A stretch of 7,373 nt of DNA from Pseudomonadota bacterium (GTDB lineage: Bacteria; Pseudomonadota; Alphaproteobacteria; Acetobacterales; Acetobacteraceae): positions 1 through 7,373 of the forward strand of contig JAJZVS010000194.1 in assembly GCA_021845555.1 (NCBI GenBank). Direction: 5' to 3'. The number at the start of each line of letters is the position of its first letter. The stretch's first letter is position 1. Positions 1 through 5,405 of this stretch are shown here, in pieces. The position numbers and the translations under genes are program-made. Below the pieces are notes generated by a model. The model worked only from the letters and a program-made list of their open reading frames with translations. It made no database searches and was not told the DNA's origin.

Positions 1-144
1 GGGCCAGTAGGTCCGCTCGCGCATGAACTCGGTATCGACGGTGACGAAGCTTTCCTGCCGCAAGCGCCGGCAGAGCGCGTCGAGCGCCTCGGTGGTCTCG
101 ATCAGGACTGGGGCGGGGAACTGGGGACGGGCGGGACGGGGCAT
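1..144 (-). CDS. rnd: Ribonuclease D, N-terminal part (runs off the left edge)
   Basis: Reading the minus strand from the ATG at 144 gives 48 codons before the window ends. After a Pro-rich lead of about 12 residues comes a stretch rich in Leu and Ala, then the segment FVTVDTEFMRERTYWP. In the RNase D family this is exonuclease motif I: the Asp and Glu of DTEF are the first two metal ligands of the DEDD 3'-5' exonuclease site, and the following RxRTYxP is a family hallmark (E. coli has DTEFVRTRTYYP). RNase D trims 3' ends of tRNA precursors and other structured RNAs in the cytoplasm. The remaining DEDD motifs and HRDC domain lie outside the window. The start at 144 is chosen because no in-frame ATG lies just upstream; the Shine-Dalgarno is weak (GCGAAAG). 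The gene is divergent from the toxin-antitoxin-like pair to its right. Confidence 0.88.
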   Translation of the reverse strand, partial: MPRPARPQFPAPVLIETTEALDALCRRLRQESFVTVDTEFMRERTYWP

Positions 145-256
145 GGCGCGGCTTTCGCATGGGCGGGCATGGCGCACAAGACGACGAAGCGGCGCGGACA
201 GGGCCGCCGGCGGCGCGCCGGGCCGGCGACGCCCGAGCTGCGACTACAGGGGTATG

Positions 257-300
257 CGGACATTTTTCTTGACTATGTCGGACAGATTGGGTAGGAAGAG
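257..300 (+). promoter_or_regulatory. Putative promoter and operator of the antitoxin-toxin pair
   Basis: This short AT-rich stretch stands out in GC-rich surroundings. It has a TTGACT box at 269-274, identical to the -35 consensus in five of six positions. A poor -10 candidate, TAGGAA, lies 17 bp further on at 292-297. CGGACA occurs twice in direct orientation, at 257-262 and 279-284, 22 bp apart (about two helical turns). The second copy sits inside the palindrome TGTCGGACA (276-284), and GACAT (259-263) is mirrored by ATGTC (275-279). Ribbon-helix-helix antitoxins commonly bind paired sites of this kind around their own promoter, so autoregulation is a reasonable inference. A regulator of the divergent rnd gene could also bind here. 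Confidence 0.45.
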
Positions 301-308
301 CGTGTCGC

Positions 309-680
309 ATGGAGGGTTCGATGGCTCAGCGAAAGCACAGGGAGCATCCCAGCGGCGCCCGGGGCATGGCGGAAGCGCAGATGCCGCTGTCGCCGCCGCC
401 CCTTGGTTCGCTGTCTGGCCTGCCCGTCCGGGACCCCGCGCTCGACCGCGCGCTGGCCGAACTGGCGGCACGGGGGGCGATCACCGGCGCGCGTTCGCAG
501 AAAGTGTCCGCCCGGGTGGATCCTGGCGTGCTGGCGGCGGCCGCCGAGCGCCTCGGGCTTGCGCACCCGTCCGACGTGATCAACGCGAGCCTGGCGCTGG
601 CGGCCGCGCCCGACCGGTTCAAGGCCTGGCTGCGCGCCACCACGGACCGGCTGACGGACGATTTCGAGCCCGCGCTGTGA
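309..680 (+). CDS. Small putative ribbon-helix-helix antitoxin
   Basis: A 123-residue protein not recognised by name. Residues 1-60 are low in predicted order, rich in Pro, Ala and Arg. Residues 63-72 (SQKVSARVDP) look like the DNA-contacting beta strand of a ribbon-helix-helix fold, followed by helix A (about 73-83, VLAAAAERLGL) and helix B (88-100, SDVINASLALAAA). The tail (101-123) has Trp107 and ends in acidic DDFEPAL, as expected of a segment that wraps a toxin. The next gene starts 13 bp after the stop and encodes a PIN-domain protein, so antitoxin is the natural role. ATG 309 has AGGAAGAG at 293-300; an in-frame ATG at 321 has GGAGGG at 311-316. If the TTGACT promoter is real, transcription would begin close to 304 and the 321 start (119 residues) would be better served. 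The RHH assignment is by pattern, not by recognised homology. Confidence 0.62.
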   Translation: MEGSMAQRKHREHPSGARGMAEAQMPLSPPPLGSLSGLPVRDPALDRALAELAARGAITGARSQKVSARVDPGVLAAAAERLGLAHPSDVINASLALAAAPDRFKAWLRATTDRLTDDFEPAL

Positions 681-693
681 TTCCGGCCCGCTG

Positions 694-1305
694 ATGCGCG
701 GCCCGACTGCGGGTGATTTCGCCGGCAGGCACGATCCGGACGCCTTCACCGCCGCCCTGCCCCGCCGCGACCGCGCCACCCTGCCGTTCGACCCCGATGC
801 GCTGCCCGCGGGGATGGCAGTGATGCTGGACACCAGCGTCTATATCCAGCGGCTGCGCGCCAAGCTGCCCGCGGCGGTCATCGCCTGCATCGACGCGCGC
901 CCGGTGCTGCACAGCGCGGTGGCCTGCGCCGAGCTCGCGATCAGCGCCGGGCTGCTGGAGCCGTCCCACCCCGGCACGGCGCGGAACCGCGCCGCGATCA
1001 CCACCCTGCTCGGCACGATCCCCGCCACCGACATCGTCGCGCCGAGCGCTTCCGCCTGGACGGAGGCCGGAATGATCGCCGGCATCCTCGCCCGCACCCA
1101 GTACAGCACGCTGCCCCGCCACGCGCGCGCGCCCGATCGGAGCGTGGGGCAGGACGGGCTGCGCCGGCGGCTGCTGAACGATACGCTGCTGTTCCTTGGC
1201 GCGCGCGAGCGGGGCGCGATCCTGGTCAGCATGGACCGCGCCGACATGAGCCTGCTGCTCCGGTTTCATCCGGACGCGCGGGTGCTGCTGTTCGCGGCAG
1301 CGTAG
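694..1305 (+). CDS. PIN-domain ribonuclease, VapC-like toxin
   Basis: A 203-residue protein whose C-terminal 160 residues fit a PIN nuclease. The acidic residues expected for Mg/Mn-dependent RNA cleavage are visible: Asp46 in VMLDTSVYI, Glu80 in CAELA, Asp163 in LLNDTLLFLGA and Asp181 in ILVSMDRADM. PIN toxins of type II systems cleave tRNA, rRNA or mRNA in the cytoplasm until bound by their antitoxin. At 203 residues it is longer than a usual VapC (about 130-140) because of a 40-residue N-terminal extension ending at the in-frame ATG 814 (Met41) and an Arg-rich insertion at about 135-160. No clear Shine-Dalgarno precedes 694, so translation probably depends on coupling to the upstream gene 13 bp away. 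The stop lies 4 bp from the stop of the convergent SDR gene. A housekeeping PIN nuclease with no toxin role is the alternative. Confidence 0.78.
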   Translation: MRGPTAGDFAGRHDPDAFTAALPRRDRATLPFDPDALPAGMAVMLDTSVYIQRLRAKLPAAVIACIDARPVLHSAVACAELAISAGLLEPSHPGTARNRAAITTLLGTIPATDIVAPSASAWTEAGMIAGILARTQYSTLPRHARAPDRSVGQDGLRRRLLNDTLLFLGARERGAILVSMDRADMSLLLRFHPDARVLLFAAA

Positions 1306-1309
1306 CCCC

Positions 1310-2068
1310 TCAATCCCGATCCAGCCCCCCGCTGACATTCAGCCGCTCCGCCGTCACGTCGTCCGGCGCGTCCAGCGCCAGCCAGACCACCGCACGCGCC
1401 ACCGTGGCGCAATCGGTGCGCCGGCCCAGCGGAATCCGCGCCGTGCGCTCGGCCAGAAACGCCGCGAAATCCTCCCGCCCCGCCAGCGCCGCCAACTGCT
1501 GCTCGCTGATCCGTTGCATCGGCGTGTCCATCATCCCCGGCGCGACGCTGCTCACGCTCACCCCGAACGGCGCCAGCGCCAGCGCGGCGGCCCGCGTCAC
1601 CGCATCCACCCCGGCCTTGCTCGCCGCGTAGGCCAGGTAATCGGGCAGCGCCATGCGCGAGGCCGGGGAGGTGATGTTGACGATCCGCCCGCGCCGCGCG
1701 GCGCGCATATGCCGCCCGGCGGCGGAACAGATCAGCGCCACCGCGCGCAGATTGAGATCGAGCGTGCGGTCCCACGTCTCCGCCCGCATCGCGAAGAACG
1801 ACTCCGCCACGCCGAACCCGGCGTTGTTCACCACCAGCTCGAGTCCGCCCAGCGCGGCGATCGCCGCCCCCACCGCCGCGTCCGGCCCGTCCGCGGCGCA
1901 CAGATCCTGCACGATCACCGCCGCGCCGGGGCACGCGCGCGCCGTTTCCTCCGCCGCCGCCGCATCGATATCGACCAGCGCCAGGGCGCAGCCGCGGGCG
2001 GCAAGTGCCTCCGCCACGGTGCGGCCCAGCCCGCTGCCCGCTCCGGTCACCAGAGCCCGTTGCGGCAT
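1310..2068 (-). CDS. Short-chain dehydrogenase/reductase, NAD-type (SDR 1)
   Basis: A 252-residue classical SDR, full length for the family. It has the cofactor motif TGAGSGLG (8-15), NNAG (81-84), catalytic Asn106 (LNL), Ser134 (NITS), Tyr147 and Lys151 (YAASK), with the normal 13-residue Ser-Tyr distance, and a PG turn at 177-178. Asp33 at the end of strand 2 (LVDID) favours NAD(H) over NADP(H). The likely reaction is alcohol to ketone oxidation, or the reverse, on an unknown substrate in the cytoplasm. ATG 2068 is chosen because the Rossmann motif follows at the normal distance and a GGGGGAA Shine-Dalgarno precedes it; the frame stays open far upstream, but that part has no SDR character. 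It is divergent from the phyH-like operon, suggesting shared control, and ends tail-to-tail with the PIN gene. The C-terminus reads NVSGGLDRD instead of the common VDGG. Confidence 0.92.
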   Translation of the reverse strand: MPQRALVTGAGSGLGRTVAEALAARGCALALVDIDAAAAEETARACPGAAVIVQDLCAADGPDAAVGAAIAALGGLELVVNNAGFGVAESFFAMRAETWDRTLDLNLRAVALICSAAGRHMRAARRGRIVNITSPASRMALPDYLAYAASKAGVDAVTRAAALALAPFGVSVSSVAPGMMDTPMQRISEQQLAALAGREDFAAFLAERTARIPLGRRTDCATVARAVVWLALDAPDDVTAERLNVSGGLDRD

Positions 2069-2111
2069 GTCGTTTCCCCCGTTCCAGGCAAATACCCTCC
2101 GCCGGATCGCC

Positions 2112-2155
2112 AGGGGGGCGCAAGCAGGGGGGGCGCGAGCAGGGGGGGCGCAAGC
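2112..2155. repeat. Three tandem G-rich 15-bp repeats in the divergent promoter region
   Basis: Three head-to-tail copies read A-G6-CGCAAGC (2112-2125, 14 bp), A-G7-CGCGAGC (2126-2140, 15 bp) and A-G7-CGCAAGC (2141-2155, 15 bp). They differ only by one G in the run and one A/G change. They lie in the 147-bp gap between the divergent SDR 1 gene (start 2068) and the dioxygenase gene (start 2216), just upstream of a candidate promoter. They could be protein-binding sites, a G-quadruplex-prone tract on the plus strand, or a slippage-prone array. Nothing in the sequence decides between these. Confidence 0.85.
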
Positions 2156-2156
2156 C

Positions 2157-2185
2157 TCGACCCCCTCCCCCGCTGCTGCTAGCCT
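2157..2185 (+). promoter_or_regulatory. Candidate promoter of the dioxygenase-hydrolase operon
   Basis: TCGACC at 2157-2162 (four of six positions of the -35 consensus) and TAGCCT at 2180-2185 are separated by 17 bp. The -10 is poor by E. coli standards but of a form that seems tolerated in GC-rich alphaproteobacteria. Transcription would begin near 2192, leaving a short leader that contains the GGGAGG ribosome binding site at 2205-2210. The tandem repeats end two bases upstream of the -35 box, where an activator could sit. Confidence 0.38.
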
Positions 2186-2215
2186 CCGCCCAACGCACCG
2201 CGGCGGGAGGAACCC

Positions 2216-3112
2216 ATGCTGACCCAGGCGCAGATCGAGACCTACAACGAAACCGGCGCCATCGTCGTGCCGGACGTGCTGACCCCGGCCGAGGTCGCCG
2301 AGCTGTCCCGCGTCACCGACGATTTCGTCCGCAACGCAAGCGGCTTGACCGGGCATACCGAAATCTACGACCTCGAGGACAGCCACACGCCGCAAGACCC
2401 GCGGGTGCGCCGCATCAAGGCGCCGCACCTGCACCACCCGGCCTATGCGGCGCTGGTGCGCCATCCGCGCATCCTCGCGGTGCTGGCCGCGCTCTGGGGG
2501 CCGGACATCCGCTTCGACACGGCCAAGCTGAACATGAAATCGGCCGGGTTCGGCGCGCCGGTGGAATGGCACCAGGACTGGGCGTTCTACCCGCACACCA
2601 ACGACGACCTCGCCGCCGTGGGCGTGATGATGGACGACATGGCGGAGGAAAACGGCCCGCTGCTGATCGTCCCCGGCAGCCATCGCGGGCCGGTGTTCGA
2701 CCATCACGCGGACGGCGTGTTCTGCGGCGCGATGGACCCCTCGCGCAACGATGTCGATTACCGCGCCGCGGTGCCGCTGATGGGCCGTGCCGGATCGATT
2801 ACCGTGCATCACGTCCGCGCGGTGCACGGCTCGGCGCCGAACACCTCCGACCGCGACCGGCGGCTGCTGCTGTTCCAGTATCGCACCGCGGACGCCTGGC
2901 CGCTGCTGGGCTTCCCCGCCGGGATCGCGGCGTTCGACGCGCTGATGGCCTGTGGCCGGCCGCGCGAACCGCGGCTCGCCCCGGTGCCGGTGCGGCTGCC
3001 GCTGCCGCCGGCGAAGCTGCAAGGCTCGCTGTATGAGAACCAGAAGGGCATGCGCAGCCGCTTCTTCGACGCGCCGGTCCCGGCGCGCGCGCAGGAAGGC
3101 CAGCCGGCATGA
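2216..3112 (+). CDS. PhyH-family Fe(II)/2-oxoglutarate dioxygenase
   Basis: A 298-residue protein of the phytanoyl-CoA dioxygenase superfamily. These enzymes use Fe(II), O2 and 2-oxoglutarate to hydroxylate an unactivated carbon, releasing succinate and CO2. The facial triad is visible: His119 and Asp121 in EWHQDWAFYPH, and His204 in AVHGSAPNTS. Arg215 lies 11 residues after the distal His, the position that binds the 2-oxoglutarate carboxylate in human PAHX. The segment EENGPLLIVPGSHRG (145-158) is the usual family signature. Length is normal and the protein has no signal peptide, so it is cytoplasmic. ATG 2216 has a near-perfect Shine-Dalgarno (GGGAGG, 5-bp spacing). The stop overlaps the start of the serine hydrolase gene by 4 bp (ATGA), so the two are made together. 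The substrate is unknown: members act on fatty acyl-CoAs, amino acids, ectoine, phosphonates and secondary metabolites. Confidence 0.9.
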   Translation: MLTQAQIETYNETGAIVVPDVLTPAEVAELSRVTDDFVRNASGLTGHTEIYDLEDSHTPQDPRVRRIKAPHLHHPAYAALVRHPRILAVLAALWGPDIRFDTAKLNMKSAGFGAPVEWHQDWAFYPHTNDDLAAVGVMMDDMAEENGPLLIVPGSHRGPVFDHHADGVFCGAMDPSRNDVDYRAAVPLMGRAGSITVHHVRAVHGSAPNTSDRDRRLLLFQYRTADAWPLLGFPAGIAAFDALMACGRPREPRLAPVPVRLPLPPAKLQGSLYENQKGMRSRFFDAPVPARAQEGQPA

Positions 3113-4572
3113 GCGCGCCCCCGCCGCCCGAGCCGCTGGCCGATCGCAGCCCGAGCTTTCCCTCCGCCGACGGGCCGCCCGATCCGGTGATCTACGACGG
3201 CTCGGCCCGCGCGCTGCGCCAGCGCACGGTCACCTTCGCCGCCAAGCGGCTGACCGACATGATCTACGTGACCGGCCTCGACCAGGCGAGCGCGGAACGG
3301 CATCTGCGCTGGCGGGCCGCCGCGATCCCGGGCGGACTGGCGGCGGGGCCGGTGCCCGATGCCGGCATCGCCGCCGCGCTGGAGGCAGCGCGGCGGGACG
3401 GGCGCCTCGCGATCGCCGCCGACGACCGCGACCGCCGCGTCACCGTCCGCTGGACCGACCCCGCGTTCGGCGCCCCGGTCGCCGGCAGCGCGCTCGCCCG
3501 GCCGGGCTACGGCGGTATCGTGCTCGGCGCCGAGGCCGCGCCGCGGTTCGATCCCCGGCCGATCGCCCGCGCCCCCGGCACGCCGGACCGCGACTGGCCG
3601 TTCGGGGACGCGGTGGCCCCGCCGCCGCCCGCCCCTGCGCTGGCCGCCGCCGCCACCGCGCTCGCCGCCGGCGCGCCCGGCCTGTACGGCGTGCTGGCCG
3701 CCACGCCAGAGCGCGTGCTGTTCGAGCACTACAGCACCTTCGGCCGGCCCGACCGGGCGACGCCGAGCTGGTCGATGACCAAGGCGCTCACCTGCACGCT
3801 GATCGGCCGGGCGATCGCCGAGGGCTGGCTTGGCTCCGTGCACGACCCGGCGCCGGCGCCGCTGTGGCGCGATCCGCGCGCCGCGCAGCACGCCATCACG
3901 CTCGATCACCTGCTGCGCATGCGGTCGGGGCTGGCGTTTCCGGTGCTCGGCCCCGACGGCACGGGGCGGATGGGGTTCGAGAACAGCGCCGTCTATCAGG
4001 ACGGGACGGATGCGTTCGACACCGCGCAGCGTTCGATCGTGGCGACCGCGCCGGGCGCGGTGTTCCGTTACGTCAACAGCGGCGTCAACGTGCTGGGCGC
4101 GATCCTGCGCGATCAGATCGAGCGGCGCGGGCTGCCCTATCCCGCCACGCTCTATGGCCTGCTCGCCGACCGGCTGGGCATGCGCAGCTACCAGCACTCG
4201 GCCGATCTCGTCGGCAACATGATCGCCTCCGGCGCCGGGTTCGCGACCTTGCGCGACTATGCCAAGCTCGGCGTGCTGTATGCGCAGGACGGGATGTGGG
4301 GGGGCGAGCGGCTGCTGCCGCCGGGCTGGGCGGACTACGCGCTGACCGCGACCCATACCGGCACCAGCTACGCCGCCTGCTTCCGTACCAACGCCGACCG
4401 GCTGTTCCCGGAACTGCCGGCGGAGACCGCCTGGGCCTCCGGCGCCTCCGACCAGCGCATCTTCATCCTGCGCCGGCCGCGGCTGGTGGTCGCGGTGGCG
4501 AACGAGACGGACCATCCGATGGATCTCTCCGCGCTCGGCCGGTTCGTCGCCGCGGCGATCGGGTCCGTGTAG
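3109..4572 (+). CDS. Serine hydrolase of the beta-lactamase/esterase (PF00144) fold with long N-terminal region
   Basis: A 487-residue protein. The C-terminal 290 residues carry the class C beta-lactamase-like motifs: Ser222-Met-Thr-Lys225 (nucleophile and base), Tyr321-Val-Asn323, and WASGASDQRIFI (442-453) in the place of the KTG strand. Relatives include esterases, D-aminopeptidases and 6-aminohexanoate-dimer hydrolase (NylB), so the enzyme probably cuts an ester, amide or lactone. Residues 1-180 begin Pro-rich and then contain TDMIYVTGLD (49-58) and DRDRRVTV (106-113). This resembles, from memory, the N-terminal part of other long cytoplasmic hydrolases of the family. There is no signal peptide, which argues against a periplasmic antibiotic-resistance role. 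The start overlaps the dioxygenase stop (ATGA), with GGAAGG at 3094-3099, so translation is coupled. A product of the dioxygenase may be its substrate. A resistance beta-lactamase is the less likely alternative. Confidence 0.85.
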   Translation: MSAPPPPEPLADRSPSFPSADGPPDPVIYDGSARALRQRTVTFAAKRLTDMIYVTGLDQASAERHLRWRAAAIPGGLAAGPVPDAGIAAALEAARRDGRLAIAADDRDRRVTVRWTDPAFGAPVAGSALARPGYGGIVLGAEAAPRFDPRPIARAPGTPDRDWPFGDAVAPPPPAPALAAAATALAAGAPGLYGVLAATPERVLFEHYSTFGRPDRATPSWSMTKALTCTLIGRAIAEGWLGSVHDPAPAPLWRDPRAAQHAITLDHLLRMRSGLAFPVLGPDGTGRMGFENSAVYQDGTDAFDTAQRSIVATAPGAVFRYVNSGVNVLGAILRDQIERRGLPYPATLYGLLADRLGMRSYQHSADLVGNMIASGAGFATLRDYAKLGVLYAQDGMWGGERLLPPGWADYALTATHTGTSYAACFRTNADRLFPELPAETAWASGASDQRIFILRRPRLVVAVANETDHPMDLSALGRFVAAAIGSV

Positions 4573-4625
4573 CCTCGCCTCGCGCCCGGCCCCCCGGCTT
4601 CGCGCTGGGCACGGAACCTGCGAAA

Positions 4626-4653
4626 CTGGGGCCGATCGCGCGGCCCCAGGAGA
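4626..4653 (+). promoter_or_regulatory. Hairpin overlapping the ribosome binding site of SDR 2
   Basis: CTGGGGCCG (4626-4634) and CGGCCCCAG (4641-4649) form a perfect 9-bp stem with the 6-base loop ATCGCG. The Shine-Dalgarno AGGAGA is at 4648-4653, six bases before ATG 4660, so its first two bases are paired in the stem. No T-run follows, so this is not a standard intrinsic terminator. It could damp initiation of SDR 2 relative to the two upstream genes, or protect a processed 3' end. It fills much of the 87-bp gap between the hydrolase and SDR 2, the only loose joint in this operon. Confidence 0.5.
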
Positions 4654-4659
4654 TACCCC

Positions 4660-5397
4660 ATGTCCGCCCACCAACCCGTGATGCTGCTGACCGGCGCCAG
4701 CCGCGGCATCGGCCATGCCACCGTGAAGCGGTTCAGCGACGGCGGCTGGCGCGTGCTGACGATCTCGCGCCAGCCGTTCGACCCGCGCTGCCCGTGGAAG
4801 GGGGGCGCGGCCAACCACATCCAGCTCGACCTGGCCGATATCGAGGCGATCCCCGCCGCCCTGCCCCGCATCCGCGAGATCTCGGGCGGGCGGCTCGATG
4901 CGCTGATCAACAACGCCGCGATCTCCCCCAAGCAGCCCGGCGGCGGCAAGATCCGTGCGCTGGAGATGGGCTATCGCGACTGGTTGCAGGTGTTCAACGT
5001 GAACTTCTTCGCTCCGCTGGCGCTGGTGCAGGGGTTCCGCGAGGAACTGATCGCCAGCCGCGGCAGCGTGGTGAACATGACCTCGATCGTCGGTTCGCGC
5101 GTGCATCCTTTCGCTTCCGCCGCATATGCCACGTCGAAGGCGGCGCTGGCGGCGCTGACGCGGGAACTGGCGGCGGATTTCGGCCGCGCCGGCGTGCGGG
5201 TGAACGCCGTATCCCCCGGCGAGATCGAAACCGCGATCCTTTCAGCCGGTACCGAGGAGATCGTCGAACGCTCGATCCCGCTGCGCCGGCTGGGCCAGCC
5301 GAAGGAGGTCGCGGATCTGTTGTTCTTTTTGTGTTCCGATCAGGCGCAATACATCAACGGCTCGGAAGTGCATATCGACGGCGGCCAGCGGGTCTAG
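4660..5397 (+). CDS. Short-chain dehydrogenase/reductase, NADP-type (SDR 2)
   Basis: A 245-residue classical SDR. Visible motifs are TGASRGIG (11-18), NNAA (84-87, with the final Gly replaced by Ala), Asn115, Ser142, Tyr156 and Lys160 (YATSK), and the C-terminal VHIDGG block. The Ser-Tyr distance is 14 instead of the usual 13. Arg15 in the glycine motif and Arg37 after strand 2 (TISRQP) favour NADP(H), as in FabG-type reductases, so this enzyme may work in the reductive direction, unlike the other two SDRs here. An insertion at about 91-105 (QPGGGKIRALEMGY) may shape the substrate pocket. ATG 4660 is supported by AGGAGA six bases upstream. It is probably the third gene of the dioxygenase-hydrolase operon, though the 87-bp gap and hairpin allow separate control. 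The stop is 8 bp from the stop of SDR 3 on the other strand. Confidence 0.92.
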   Translation: MSAHQPVMLLTGASRGIGHATVKRFSDGGWRVLTISRQPFDPRCPWKGGAANHIQLDLADIEAIPAALPRIREISGGRLDALINNAAISPKQPGGGKIRALEMGYRDWLQVFNVNFFAPLALVQGFREELIASRGSVVNMTSIVGSRVHPFASAAYATSKAALAALTRELAADFGRAGVRVNAVSPGEIETAILSAGTEEIVERSIPLRRLGQPKEVADLLFFLCSDQAQYINGSEVHIDGGQRV

Positions 5398-5405
5398 CCG
5401 AAGGC

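Noticed and set aside
203..219. GC-only palindrome GCCGCCGGCGGC (203-214) overlapping GGCGCGCC (212-219)
   Set aside because: Short palindromes of only G and C are common by chance at this composition, and no T-run or gene end makes it a terminator.
2069..3022. A 318-codon N-terminal extension of SDR 1 (open frame to 3022)
   Set aside because: The SDR fold starts at its normal place with ATG 2068 and a good Shine-Dalgarno. The extension crosses the divergent promoter and the dioxygenase gene and has no recognisable domain.
3109..4572. The hydrolase as an antibiotic-resistance class C beta-lactamase
   Set aside because: It has no signal peptide, the third motif is ASG-like instead of KTG, and it is coupled to a dioxygenase in a metabolic operon.
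2809..5106. A 765-codon minus-strand open frame opposite the dioxygenase, hydrolase and SDR 2
   Set aside because: Composition is His/Arg/Gly-rich without domains, and it mirrors genes whose catalytic motifs are intact on the plus strand.
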